Of a DNA stretch of 64,000 nt, positions 1 to 11,091 are shown in pieces. This stretch comes from Orbilia blumenaviensis (Eukaryota > Ascomycota > Orbiliomycetes > Orbiliales > Orbiliaceae): contig JAVHNS010000005.1 of NCBI GenBank assembly GCA_036872755.1, positions 1,922,001 through 1,986,000 of the forward strand. The letters run 5' to 3'. The position numbers and the translations under genes are program-made. Within the stretch, counting starts at the first letter, position 1, and every line of letters starts with the position of its first letter. Under the pieces are notes generated by a model. That model was not told where the DNA came from. It did no database searches and saw nothing but the letters and a program-made list of their open reading frames with translations.

Positions 1-316
1 CTATATTGAAGAATGGTAATATGGATTTGGGATGAATGAACTTTGGTCATGTCCATAGTAACTATATATATCTGGATGATCTTGTGTATTGTTATCCAAA
101 TACAAAGAAAAAAAGCACTACCAAAGCTCGCGTTCAGATAATTGATAGCAATCGGCCTGAAATCAAAAAGTATCATGCCGTTAAGGAATCAGCAATCTCA
201 AAGTTTGACATTAATGAAACTCGTCTTTGGTACCCCGATGGTATAGACGTTAAGCTAAAAATGAAAATTTCAATTAGCTTCCCGAAGATTAACATCATGT
301 TATCGGTTATCATATC

Positions 317-1914
317 TTAAAATCTTTGGGCACCAACATACCTCTCCTCTAGTAGCATGCGAGCTTCTTCAGCTATCTTTTCTGCCGCCTGCACATTTCC
401 CTCAATAGCGGTCTCTCCGGCCTCAACACTCTTATTTCTGGCAAATACAGCTTTCGCGAGGGCCAGCTCCCACTCTGCTTCGCTTCCATAGTTCCGTGTC
501 CCATCTCCTGCCCCATAATCTCTTGCCCGTCTAATGTACGCCTCCAACCCTGCCAAAAACCCTTTCAATAGTAAGAAATAGAAAGATTCACATAGTGGAC
601 GGAGAGCCCGAATGTATTCTACCCCTGTAGCTTGAGTAATGGGCGGTAGGGTAACTCTCGCAATGGCGGTACTCCCCGGCGTCGATTTTGCGACCAACAA
701 ACCCCTGGAAAATGATTTTGAGTAACCATCATACGAAAAATACTCGAACGAACTGCCATCACAAAGGATTCCAACAATAGGAACCGAGAAGCCTTGTTTT
801 TCATTGCCTAAGTTGCAGGATTCAAGTTCAGCAATAAGCTGGGCGATGTAATTAAGTCTATCTTTGCCAATGCCGAGGTTTAGACGTATGTCCAAGACGA
901 GGATGGTGCAGCCGCCGAAACATTTGAAGTAGTTCCGGAGACCGTTCTTTTTGGGACTATCAGATGCAATGAAGTTCTCGGGCCGGTTATATATCATGAG
1001 GCGGAACCATGATACAATATGATTGAAAGCCTATCAAAATATTAATTAATCTGCATCGGTAGTATAGTAAATTAAAACTGTCTGCTATCTCACCGCACTA
1101 ATATAACGAGACCTGCCTGCTTCAGTTAGATGATCAGCTGGAGGCCCATATTGATTTCCTAGAATCTCGAAGTCCTGGATAATTTGCCTAAAATCCAGAC
1201 TTCTTATTCTTGCTCTATGCACTTGAAATGTCGGCGCATCACCAACCATGGCGTGAGGGTCTAGGTGCACCCTTTCTGCCATCATAGAGTATGAAAGCGA
1301 GGTCGCAATATGCTCCAAGTCCTTCTCTATTGTTAAGGTAATTAGAAATTTGAATTCTAGAAAGTCTGAACTATCATGTTCATACCTAACGCCTTAGCTC
1401 TCACTCCATCAAGGTCTAACCCATGCTTCTTAGTAAGGTGAATAATAGCAGACTCGGCCCCCTTTCTATTATGTATTCTATCATCTAGAAAATCGTGTTG
1501 ATGGTCGTGATCACGATCGTGATGCTGGTGACGATGTTGGTGATGTTGCTGCTGGTGGTGGTGATGATGGCGTTGGCTTTTATCTGTGAGTGGTGGAGTA
1601 TGCCCTCTTAAAGGTAGTCTATGAATATCTAAGGCTGTATTTATCGGGGGTAGGCCAGTACCCTGGATTGCTTCACCTTCATTCCCGTGTGTATGATGAT
1701 GGTGATGATGGTGTGGATAGTGATGCCCTCCTCCAATTTTGCATTCTCCATTCGATGGCTCTGGGAAATTTTGGCCTTGCGGGGGCTGAATATGCTTTTC
1801 ACTATGCCCTTCATGATGACGATGGTCACCCATGATTTTACTGAGGAATTGTGGTGGATGCATGGGCCCTTGGGTTTTGCAGTACTCACAATCAACAGGA
1901 CAAGTGTATGGCAT
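317..1914 (-). CDS. Histidine-rich hypothetical protein, three exons
   Basis: I do not recognise this gene with certainty. Three exons read on the minus strand: 1914-1386, 1326-1094 and 1030-317, with donors GTATGA and GTGAGA and acceptors AATAG and GATAG. Phases agree at both junctions and give about 491 residues. Exon 1 begins with a Cys cluster (CPVDCEYC) and holds two His-rich tracts, a run of seven His near residue 70 and a His/Gln/Arg/Asp stretch near residues 115-140. Exon 3 has a compact globular part with alternating hydrophobic strands and the segment GILCDGSSFEYFSYDG. That pattern recalls the core of some fungal PD-(D/E)xK-like proteins, but no intact catalytic Lys is visible, so this is only a guess. 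The His tracts suggest metal binding, also inference. The stop codon overlaps that of a weak convergent reading frame ending at 320. Confidence 0.6.
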
Positions 1915-3298
1915 TGTGTACTTTGTGTAGCCTTCGTAGAGGCCTATCCGTGACCCGGGATCCCAATATAAGCACGGGATTAACCGATATGCTTGAGCCT
2001 AGTATAGAAGTGCTAGGATGGACGTGAATATGGAGACGGGGTATTGAATCTGGCACATGCGACCACGTTTAAACAGGAATTAAAACGAGAAAACCACAGT
2101 GTTCACGAGGAGGCCACGGTGGAAAACTAGCTCACAATTATCGTGCTTTATACTACCGGAGAATTCGAGTATTAGAGTTCATACTGACGGAGTGGTGCGG
2201 AAGTTAGAGTTTATTCAAAGTATCTTCTCAGGTTTGGAGTTTGTGGGTCCAGGGGACGGATGGGTAGATACTCTGAACCTTAAGCTGGTCATAAAGTATT
2301 TTGACCAGACACAATCCTATGGGTTCACGATGACAGTGACATCTCACAATATAAGATTGATCGATGAACTGAATCTATATATAGCCCGCGCTATTGTGAC
2401 ATGTAATATTGCATATGTATATGATACGATGGTTTTAAGTATAATATCTCAAATAGGCTCAACTAATATACAATAGTCTGTCGGTGTTCTTGCAAGCCTC
2501 GATCTGATGTGCTCATGTCAACATCGATAGACATCCGGGCACTCTGGACAGTAAAATAGTATTCGAATAGTTTCGTATCTTAAGATATCAGGATTAAATT
2601 TAGTATGCGATACATGAATTACTTTACTCGAGACTATGTAGACTGTAGCCGCTAATCCTTTCCACGCCTTAAATGCAATGGACTTCATGACTTGTGCCAT
2701 CTAGCCAAGGCCCCAAGGTATGGCGCCCATGTGTTGGGTCGTGTTGCATTGCTGACTAAGGAACATCGAGGCAAGTGCTGTGGCCGTGATATCATCGATT
2801 CGTGCACATGTCCCTGCTGGGATAACCGCTTCAAATTCCATGTAGCGCAAATAAAGCCCAACATTGCTAATACAATGTACATTCAATCTCCAAGTTTCAT
2901 TTTGTGGAAGTCATGTCGATGGTTTAGAGCTCTACGAGGTTTTAAATAGTACTTTCCATTGAGCACTGTCCACCCGGAAGGATTTGATTAAAAAAAAAAA
3001 AAAAAAACATGGCTGTGGCCAGCCCACCTCTTAAACTGCTAAAGCAACCTGCAAGGAACCAACCAGCCAGCCAACCACCAAACCTTCGATTGATCCCATC
3101 GAAAATTGCTCCCCGTAAACGACATCAACTAAGTACCTGTTGACTGCTGTCCGTGACTGGACATTTACCGACTCTTCTTTCACCCGACCCGACAACACTT
3201 GGAGCAGGAAAGGAGGCCCCCCGGACCATCTCGCATAGGACCTAATCTTCTTAATTCGTTTTTCGTTCTGTTTACCTCGTTAAAATTTCACCGGAGGA
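1915..3298. other. Intergenic, divergent, no supported gene
   Basis: The region lies between the divergent starts of the His-rich gene and taxilin. It holds only short open frames without ATG or splice support. A 17-base poly-A tract lies near 2991-3007, followed by about 290 bp rich in C that probably forms the taxilin promoter and 5' leader. Confidence 0.5.
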
Positions 3299-5244
3299 AT
3301 GGCTGCCACCGTGGAGGGAAACAGGAGCCATGACCTCGCACACGACCACCCAGAACACTTACCTAACGGCCACGGCGAGCATCTATCCAATGGAGCTGAT
3401 TCCCATGGTATCCATAACCACGCGAATCACCACTCCAGCAATTCGGCGGGTGGAGGAGCGGCAGGAGGCGGCCAGGCAGCAAAAAAAGCGGGGGGAAAGA
3501 AAAAGCCGGTAGATCCGAACGAGGTTAGCCGAATCAATCTAGAGATATACAAAACCAGAGCGAAGCGACGACGTATTTCCTCTCCAGACGGTTGTCATTT
3601 TGCTGGTTTATTTTGGGTTCTTCTGTGAAGCTTCTAACGCATTTCTTTGGTGGCTTTCGTCTTGTTGGTCTGGTTTGGATTATAGGGATATAACCTCTTG
3701 ACCACTAGGATCTCGCAGCTCGAGACAGATGCTTCGTTGGAGGAGGAGGAGGAGAAGGCGATGGGTGAGCACAAAGCGGGCCTTGCTACAGTTTTTGCTC
3801 AGGACACAACTAACGTCGGTTTCATAGCCCGGGCGGTCCGGAAGGCGAATAAGGAGCTTGCCGACCTCGTCAACAATCGAGAGGACCACCTTGCGAAAGT
3901 CGAAGCGATACAGCAGAAGTATAGCGAACTTTTCCAGGAGATGAAGAAACTCGAGCGAGACTACAACCGGGCGAGACGTCGTGCCGACCAGCTGCAGAAG
4001 GAAAAGGATCATAACAGGAGCGAGTTGACGAAGGCCAACAATATGAAAAATAAGTTGGAGCAGCTTTGCCGGGAACTCCAGAAGGAGAATCGACGAGTAA
4101 AGGTGTGTGTAGGGAACCACAGCTTGGGGTGAGGGTTTCGACAATTGACAAAGATGTGTTACATAGGACGAGAGCAAGCTCAAGGAGCAGAGCGAGAAGG
4201 ATAAGCGTGAAGAGCTCTCCACTAAGTTTGAGAATACCATTTGGGAAATCAAAAATAGGATGGAAGAGGATTCCGATACCTCCAATAGCAAAGCCATGCA
4301 CACCGAGATTGATGAACTGTAAGAATACACACCTGGAACCACAGATGACGAATTCGCCTGGAATCGTATAGGCATGCTGACAGCAAGATTGACCGTAGGA
4401 TCAAGCTCAAGTTCCGTACCCTTATCGATCAGTACGAGATGCGCGAACTACACTTCCAATCCCTTCTACGAACCAAAGAACTCGAGGTCCAATATAATCT
4501 TGCCCGATATGACCAGAAACGAAAGCAAGCCGACGCCGAAACTATACGAGCCAAGGCCCTCCACGCCCAAGTTTCGACTTTCTCCCAAACTGAAACCGAA
4601 CTTCGCTCACAGCTTAATATCTACGTCGAAAAGTTCAAGCAGGTGCGGAACTTAGGGTCGAATTGGAGATCTGATCGGGAAAATGCTGATGAACCTGGTG
4701 GCGATAGGTCGAAGATACTCTCAACAATAGTAATGATTTGTTCCTTACGTTCCGCAAAGAGATGGAGGAAATGTCCAAGAAAACGAAGCGCTTGGAGAAG
4801 GAAAATATGGCTTTGACCCGAAAAACCGACCTTATGAACCGAAATATCCTCGAAATGGCCGAAGAACGTACCCGTCAACAACGCGAATTGGAATCTGCGA
4901 AAAAGAAGAGTTCCAAGCTGGAAGATATCTGTCGTGCTTTGCAGTCGGAGAGAACCGCTTTGGAAAATAAGTTAAGAGGCGTTGAGGCAGAGGAGGAGGA
5001 TTATTCGGGGGGGGAAGATGAGGAAGAAGGCAGCGAAGAAGGGGAGGAAGATGAGGGGGAGGAAGGGAGCGAGTACATGGAGGACTCGGAGGAAGAAGAT
5101 GACGAAGAAACAGAGGATGAAGGGCTGTTTGAAGATGAAGCTGAGACTAATGGGAACCACGTCAATGGCACAGTCCCAAAGACTGGCGTTAATGAACATA
5201 CTCCAGTCCCAAAGGCTATTGCTCCAACCAAGGCGCGGTCTTAA
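3299..5244 (+). CDS. Taxilin-family coiled-coil protein
   Basis: Fungal member of the taxilin (myosin-like coiled-coil) family, whose animal members bind syntaxins and act in vesicle traffic. Five exons fit: 3299-3523, 3686-4102, 4167-4318, 4372-4642 and 4708-5244, giving about 533 residues. The N-terminus is low complexity (His/Asn/Gly, then Lys). A nearly continuous coiled coil follows from about residue 80 to 435, with family-typical segments such as LERDYNRARRRADQLQKE, LHFQSLLRTKELEVQY and FLTFRKEMEEMSKKTKRLEK. The C-terminus is very acidic (Glu/Asp runs, about residues 440-490) and ends in a short Pro/Ala/Lys tail. Exon junctions are supported because the joined frame restores the family pattern at each one, for example DPNE joined to GYNLLTTRISQLE. 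Length and order of parts are normal for the family. Confidence 0.92.
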
Positions 5245-5803
5245 GCCATGGCGCTGAATACTTAAATTCGTTCCGCTGAAGCTTCACAATCCCCAAATTT
5301 TGCGATTTGCACCCTCTGCTCAATCCAGTATATGCTACCCATCCCCAAACCAAAACAATACAAAAAACCGAGATGTCAGGTGCTGTTTTGATCGATGCGT
5401 GTCACGTGATCCGAGACTCTTATAGTTTTGGTACTGCTCGCTTTGCGTCGAGCAAGCTCGTTATCGTATTCAAATAGTGTCGCGATTTTATGCTTTATGC
5501 TTTATGCGTTACAGCTATAGCTCATCACACAAGATATATCTTAGCAGGACCGCCGAATTGGATCACGGCCGGTCGATCGCCTGGTCTTATTCCGAACCTA
5601 TTATATATATAGTGGAAACATTCAAGCAAAAAATATATATTATAGTTGACTTCAAGGGCACTATAAGCGTTACCTCTCAGGCTCAATACCTAAATTGTCT
5701 TAACTAATTTATCTTAGTAGCCAAATTTAGGCAACATGCCCTCATCCAAAACCAGGTCTTTGATCCGCTACTAGTTTTTTGAGACTTGTTGCTGTTGCAG
5801 TGT
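5245..5803. other. Convergent intergenic, nothing recognised
   Basis: This lies between the convergent 3' ends of taxilin and the minus-strand secreted-type gene. It is AT-rich, with several TATATA runs near 5600-5645. No coding or RNA feature is supported. Confidence 0.5.
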
Positions 5804-6783
5804 TCAGGAGCTGGGGGTTGATCCATTGCTACCTTCAGACCCATAATCGATATACAGCTCAGCAGATGAGCAAGTCACTGCTTCATCCCCTATCTTCGTC
5901 ATGGAAGTTGTGTTCAAAGCTGTGGTGATATAAAGACTGAACCCTGCAGAAAGGTCATTATTCCTAAGACAGACTATACCCAATTAGTCAAGATGTGGTT
6001 AGTAACAATGATCCAATCCTAGAGCTAGGAAATTATGTTACGTCACATACCTTTGAATGGAGTATCGTCAACAATATCCTTCACAGTTTTCGTTATCTTG
6101 ACGCTTGGTTTCTTCATCTTGAGTCTCTCATCCAACTCGACAAAACTAACGTATTCCATGCCAATTTTTAATAGTGGATCCCAGTTTCGGACGTCCATAT
6201 GGCGCTGTATCCTCGCAGCGGTCATGAATGTGGTGGTAAGCGTCAATGGCGCAATTGACGCATGTGCATTCGATGCATCAAAGGAAACCCAATGTGCTTC
6301 GGTTTGTGAATATGCCGGGTTAAGGCGAAGAATCTGGTTACAACTGTCATATTGGAACGTAGAAGTTTGTTGTAGTGATCTTTGGGCGATTTGGAGCTCT
6401 GAGTAACCGCGCAACGACAGTGAGGTAGTTTCGGATTGTGGCCAGGATACTATCGATTTACATTATTAGAATATTTGTAATCTTGATTGCCAATCAATAA
6501 TTGGTTTTCCAGTGATAGGGGCCAACTAGTAGTTTTAATTTGCAAGAGACATACTGTAAACACCTGCATAGTTTAAGGCTCCCACATTCTTGCTGGTGTA
6601 GCGATCCGTGGTAAAGCGCCCTTTGTTTAAGATTCGAGCGAAGAGTTTTACCGCGCTAAGGCCTGCTGGCTCTGAAGGTGATAAGTTATTCGGGGAGGCT
6701 GGTGCTATAAGAGAGAGTATAGATAATAGTGTTATAGTAATATTCCCTATTGAAAACCCATGAACCGGCTTTTCAGACAACAT
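5804..6783 (-). CDS. Small hypothetical protein with N-terminal hydrophobic signal
   Basis: Not recognised. Three exons fit on the minus strand: 6783-6555, 6449-6051 and 5973-5804, giving about 265 residues. Donors are both GTATGT, acceptors are GATAG and GTATAG, and phases agree. I chose ATG 6783 because the upstream extension has only GTG. Residues about 12-30 (IGNITITLLSILSLIAP) form a signal peptide or membrane anchor. The rest is soluble-looking, with a repeated hydrophobic/polar pattern and a C-terminal Ser/Asn/Gly-rich tail that includes two Cys (VCLRN and VTCSS). It is most likely a lineage-specific secreted or anchored protein. The clean donors and joined frame support a real gene, but no family is visible. 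Confidence 0.55.
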
Positions 6784-7859
6784 CGTGAACACAAGGCTGA
6801 TACTCGCATATTCTATGTTAAAGTGTACCTAGAGTGATTCGTGAAACGTGCAGACAGAGTGCCGTGTCAATCAATGCATGGAACGACAGGCTTTGGGCGT
6901 GGTAAGTTCATGCGAAGTATGCTAGCAATCTGGCCCTTGGCGCTATCGATATGATTGGGACAAGTGGCTGCAGAGCATGGGAGGCCGTTTAATCTGATTT
7001 TATCATCGCATAATATCAATTACCCTGAAAGCCGTAAAGGACGAATTCATGAGCCGTATTTAATCTCAAACAGAAGAATCCCTACTAGCGGACTGAGCCG
7101 AATTGATTCTCTCTGGCTTGGGGACTTCTCAAATCCTCCAGCAAACCGGCTGAAGTGTCAGAAATATGAGTACATATTATGAAACGCATAAACATTACGA
7201 TGTTAGCAGTGGGCCTCGGAAATTGACAGAAATTAGGCAGTATTATCATCTGCATTATCGAGTGGTTAACCAGACGTAATGCAATCACCTCAAAAGCACG
7301 TCGTTATGATTAATAAGACTTGGGAGGGAATTGTCTCATATACCAGCCACTTGAATGAGAGAGAATGTTGCATTTTTTGCGTTGTGTAGATACATGTTCG
7401 TAGTTCTGCCGGATCAATATTGACCCGAAGCGCACGAGGATAGGCTGTATCAGTGCAGTGGAAAATCAAGTATTGCCAAAAATAACTGTAATGACTAGAC
7501 CGCCCAATCAAAGAGATGAAGATACTAAAATAATTTTGAATGAAGGTATGCTATTTTTGAGTTCTAGCTAAAACACTTCGGTAGTCGTAAAATGATTAAA
7601 ATATGCTTTTGAAAGGAATGCATGAAGTTGAAGTTGAATAAAGGGAAGAAAATGCGGAAAATGGGTATACGGTCGCAATATTCAATCGATATATATGCGG
7701 CGAAATAAACCAGTAACAGCCAGAAGAAAAGAATGCCAATGCCCTCTATGAAATACTGTAACATGCGATGCCATGATCCCGTAAAAATAAATGCCAATAT
7801 TTCATAACCCATAATATACCACCAAATGTATGTTGCTTATCAATGTTAATGCGCAAAAA
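6784..7859. other. Intergenic, no supported gene
   Basis: AT-rich stretch with several short open frames on both strands. None has splice partners or a recognisable domain. A hydrophobic 82-codon frame at 7564-7812 (minus) lies in the probable 3' region of the next gene. Confidence 0.4.
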
Positions 7860-8495
7860 TTAGTTTCCAGCAGTAATTTCAGTAACAACGCCTCCTCGCG
7901 ACTTGCCCCTACCGGGTACTGTCAGACCTTCGGTATCGCCAGTGACTGTCGATATCGACTTATTTCGTCGCGAGTGTAAGGTTGGAGTTCCTCTTGTCTG
8001 GTGGAAAGCCTTATCCTTTACTGCTGCGTCGTCTTGGGCCTTTTTCCACATCCTCCAGAATACGAAGAATACAACAGCTAAGACGGGGATTGAGACCCCA
8101 ACAGCGATGCCCACGATGGCGCCCTGCGACAAGCCAGATTTGCTTTCTTCTGCTTTCGCGGGGCATTTTATCGGAAAGCTCGTCTCGATTGCGATTCCGC
8201 CCTCTAATGTTGTCGAAATAGAGTATGCGACAACACCACTATTCGCATTTTGTGTGCAAGGATAGGCTACTGTCAGTAGCGTTGTATCCCCGCCTCGAGA
8301 ATTCGGTATTGTAAGAGTCGTAAAGGCGGTGAATATTGTCTGCTGTTGGGCTTGTGCAAGGGCTTGATCGGGAACGGGTGTGTTGCTGATACCCGGGTTG
8401 AAGGCTGGGACGACGTACGCCGAGGAAGAGGAGCTGAGGAGGGTGAGGGTATAGAAGATAGTGGGCAAGAGGGTTCCTGCCGCTGTAGGTTTCAT
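7860..8495 (-). CDS. Single-pass membrane protein with Ser/Thr ectodomain
   Basis: Predicted type I plasma-membrane protein of 211 residues, uninterrupted. I chose ATG 8495 because the 11 codons upstream begin with GTG, and the ATG starts a textbook signal peptide (about residues 1-26, ending SSSSSA). The ectodomain (about 27-125) is rich in Ser, Thr, Pro and Gln, with two Cys (YPCTQ and IKCPA). One strong membrane segment (about 137-160, GAIVGIAVGVSIPVLAVVFF) begins with a small-residue glycine pattern and is followed by the basic stop-transfer WRMWKK. The cytosolic tail is short and basic. This layout resembles Mid2/Wsc-like fungal surface proteins, but the WSC cysteine domain is absent, so no function is assigned. 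Confidence 0.7.
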   Translation of the reverse strand: MKPTAAGTLLPTIFYTLTLLSSSSSAYVVPAFNPGISNTPVPDQALAQAQQQTIFTAFTTLTIPNSRGGDTTLLTVAYPCTQNANSGVVAYSISTTLEGGIAIETSFPIKCPAKAEESKSGLSQGAIVGIAVGVSIPVLAVVFFVFWRMWKKAQDDAAVKDKAFHQTRGTPTLHSRRNKSISTVTGDTEGLTVPGRGKSRGGVVTEITAGN

Positions 8496-11091
8496 GGCTC
8501 TGCATATGGCAATAGGATATCTCTGCACTGAACAGCGAAAGGGTGTATTTTCTTAAGTAATAAGGTCCTAATTCAAGGGAAGAAAGGTAGACTATCTAGA
8601 AGGCCAAGCTCTGAGATATGTTTGAAAGAGGGGCTTCCTATTGGCGAGAGATTGCGACAGACTTAAGCTTATACTAAGATCGAGTCCGTAATGCAGAATT
8701 ATAAAGATGAATGGCAATCTTAGATTCCGCTAAATACAACACTCTTGTGAGACGGTTCGGAAGGAAGGAAGAAGTGGACCTCTCAGCTCTAGCTGTTCGC
8801 CAGCTTCTTTATAGCTTATGCAATAGAGCGAGAAGGATTTCGCCTGTGAGCGAAAAGCTTCGACGGCTTGCTTAATCGAAATTAATACGACACCGCTATA
8901 CCTTCCTATGCCACGCGAGACTTGCATTTCGAACACTTCCAGACGAGCAAGCTGACGATCTAAGCCGGCAGTGGGGACTCGACATGGTTCTCGTTAATGC
9001 AAGTTGCACATTCCACCCGGAAGGATCCTAGCTGGCAAACGGGAATGACGAAAAATGAGGAAAGCTAAAAGCTAGTGAGCTCGAGAGATTATTTCTAGAT
9101 CTGGATTCAGAAGACACCACATGGCACATGGCAGACAGGGTTCTGGGGGGAGCTGCATGAGGGCGTTCCTGGCAGTACCACGTTGTAGGCGCTGACCTAC
9201 CAATCAAAAATGCAACAGACCCATGGTTGTTGTTTGCTCTAGCAGGAAGTTACTGCATGAGTTCGTATTGAGCCAGAGGGAAGCCGACGAGGTTGCAAAA
9301 CTGATGATAACAAATTTAGGGCCGATTACCCCTCTTTCTATTCCATGCGAGAGGTGCATGGCCATGTGCCTGTTTATTCGCTGTTGAGGCAGGCTGCATG
9401 AGATTGGAGAACCGTCATAGGTGGGGGACGGTTTGTGTGTTTCAGAGCTGATTGCCTTTCCCACGCCAAGCTAGATAACCTGCAAGCAAGACGTCTCCAC
9501 ACCACTTTGTCTTTCAAAAGTTTAGTACATCAAGATATCGGTGTCAAGTTTGTGTGAATTCGAATCCGAGGCATCGTTAAATTTGAGGCTGGATTTTAGG
9601 CTGAGAACAGCCTGTAAAGCCTGTAATCGAGTAAGTTTACAATATTAATAATAATAATGCTAATTAAAAAATGATCTAATCAGGTCCAGAGAGAATTGTA
9701 TATTATTCCACGGGTATTGAGAAGCGGCTGAGTTTTTACACCGCAGGTATACTAACGAGAACTTGATTTCTTTCGAAATCGCCTTCAACTACACAAAGAG
9801 TTAACATATGCAATTAACTAGTGCTTCCTAGCCCTAGCTAGTGTACCCTATTGGATTGGCTAGAATTTTCAACAATAGTGCGTACTTCAACTCCCAGATA
9901 AAAAGTGACTTCTCCAAAAACCGTCCATAGCGGGGTTCTCATGATAGGGCGCCCCGGGTTTGAACTCGCTACTTTACTGTGGCTGGACCCGCACGGCCCG
10001 TTCCCTAAACTTTGGTCTCGCACTAAAATTTTCTCTCCAATTCGAAAAGTCCTGAGGCTTCTCTGTTCCTTTCCAGCTCTAAAGTATTGGGCGTCTGATA
10101 TTGCCTTCGGTATTTTTCCATGTTAAGAAATTGATTATTTTCTGTTTGAGAGGCCTAACTACCTACCTACCTACTTACCTAGGCACGTCTTGGTAAAAAC
10201 GCAGATTCTGATAAAAAATCGAATCAATTAAGCAACAGTTGAACATACATGCCTGCCTAGGTTTTTGTCGGGATATCAACACATAAGCTGAGAATAATAA
10301 TACTATACGGTGTATTATGACCATAATGCTCGAGTTTTTCTGTCCTCCTCGTAGACGTGTCCAAGTTAATTGTTAGGCTGATTTGCTCTTCGAACCGCAA
10401 GAGAAACTGGAACAATGTGTGACTCCAGATTCGTGAATTCGACGACCGGTTGACTGGTCATGCGCATGTGCTCTAGCAGCGCCCATAATTTCGGCGTTGT
10501 TGCGTTCGGTGGCTTGTGTTTTCACCACACCACAGCTCAAGTGCTCTGCCCACTCGCTCGCCACCAGAAACGCGTGATGTCTACCAGATGGGGAGAATAG
10601 CCTTACATCAGCCTCGCAGATTAAATATCAGCGCAATCTGGCGTGGTCTGATAACATAGTTGTACACGGGTATCTGAGGGTTGGCATTCGCAGGCCAAGA
10701 TTGCGAATTTAATCTTCAATTCTCGGACGCGAAGACCTTCAAATCGACATCTCGTAGTTGACATTGGTCAAAAGTCCGACATCGATATCAATTAAATATT
10801 CTGGAGTCCAAATTTTGACGACTTGGGGACATAAAGTCCGTCTGTCTATTTGGTTCAAATCTGGGGAAAGGTACAGTCCCAATCCAATTGATACTCTTCT
10901 TCTGTGACAGTGCAAGATGTAACTTATCGCCTTTTTGTGCACCCCAAAATAGTTACTACCCTGATACTCTCAATATTATTTTCAAGTCGTAGAAATATAG
11001 TTATACTTCAGTACATCTATCGCAGAAAACCTGCGCGCAAATATATACCAAAATTATACGAACTCATTAATAATATCTTTAAAATCCGGCA
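8496..11091. other. Gene-poor 2.6 kb region
   Basis: No gene is supported. The first few hundred bases are the probable promoter of the minus-strand membrane protein. The remainder has short stop-rich frames, poly-purine stretches and a CTAC microsatellite. It forms the left flank of the GTPase island. Confidence 0.5.
10157..10183. repeat. CTAC-type microsatellite
   Basis: Short tandem repeat of ctac/ttac units followed by the palindrome-like cctagg. Similar tacctaggta words recur elsewhere in intergenic sequence here, for example near 59460-59500. Confidence 0.6.

Noticed and set aside
36..320. 94-codon ATG frame at the left edge
   Set aside because: AT-rich, with no family pattern or splice context, and convergent with the stop of a better-supported gene. 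It could be the end of a truncated gene but there is no evidence.
2099..2476. 125-codon frame
   Set aside because: It starts at GTG, has no recognisable domain and no splice partner.
7564..7812. Hydrophobic 82-codon minus-strand frame
   Set aside because: It lies directly in the 3' flank of the membrane-protein gene. Its hydrophobicity follows from AT-rich composition and no homologue pattern is seen.
2969..9026. 15-base word shared at about 2969 and about 9012 (tccacccggaaggat)
   Set aside because: One match of this length between two sites in 64 kb is expected by chance. The flanks do not match.
9940..9985. tRNA-like T-arm word (gggtttgaactcgc)
   Set aside because: No cloverleaf can be formed around it, with no matching acceptor stem or anticodon arm.
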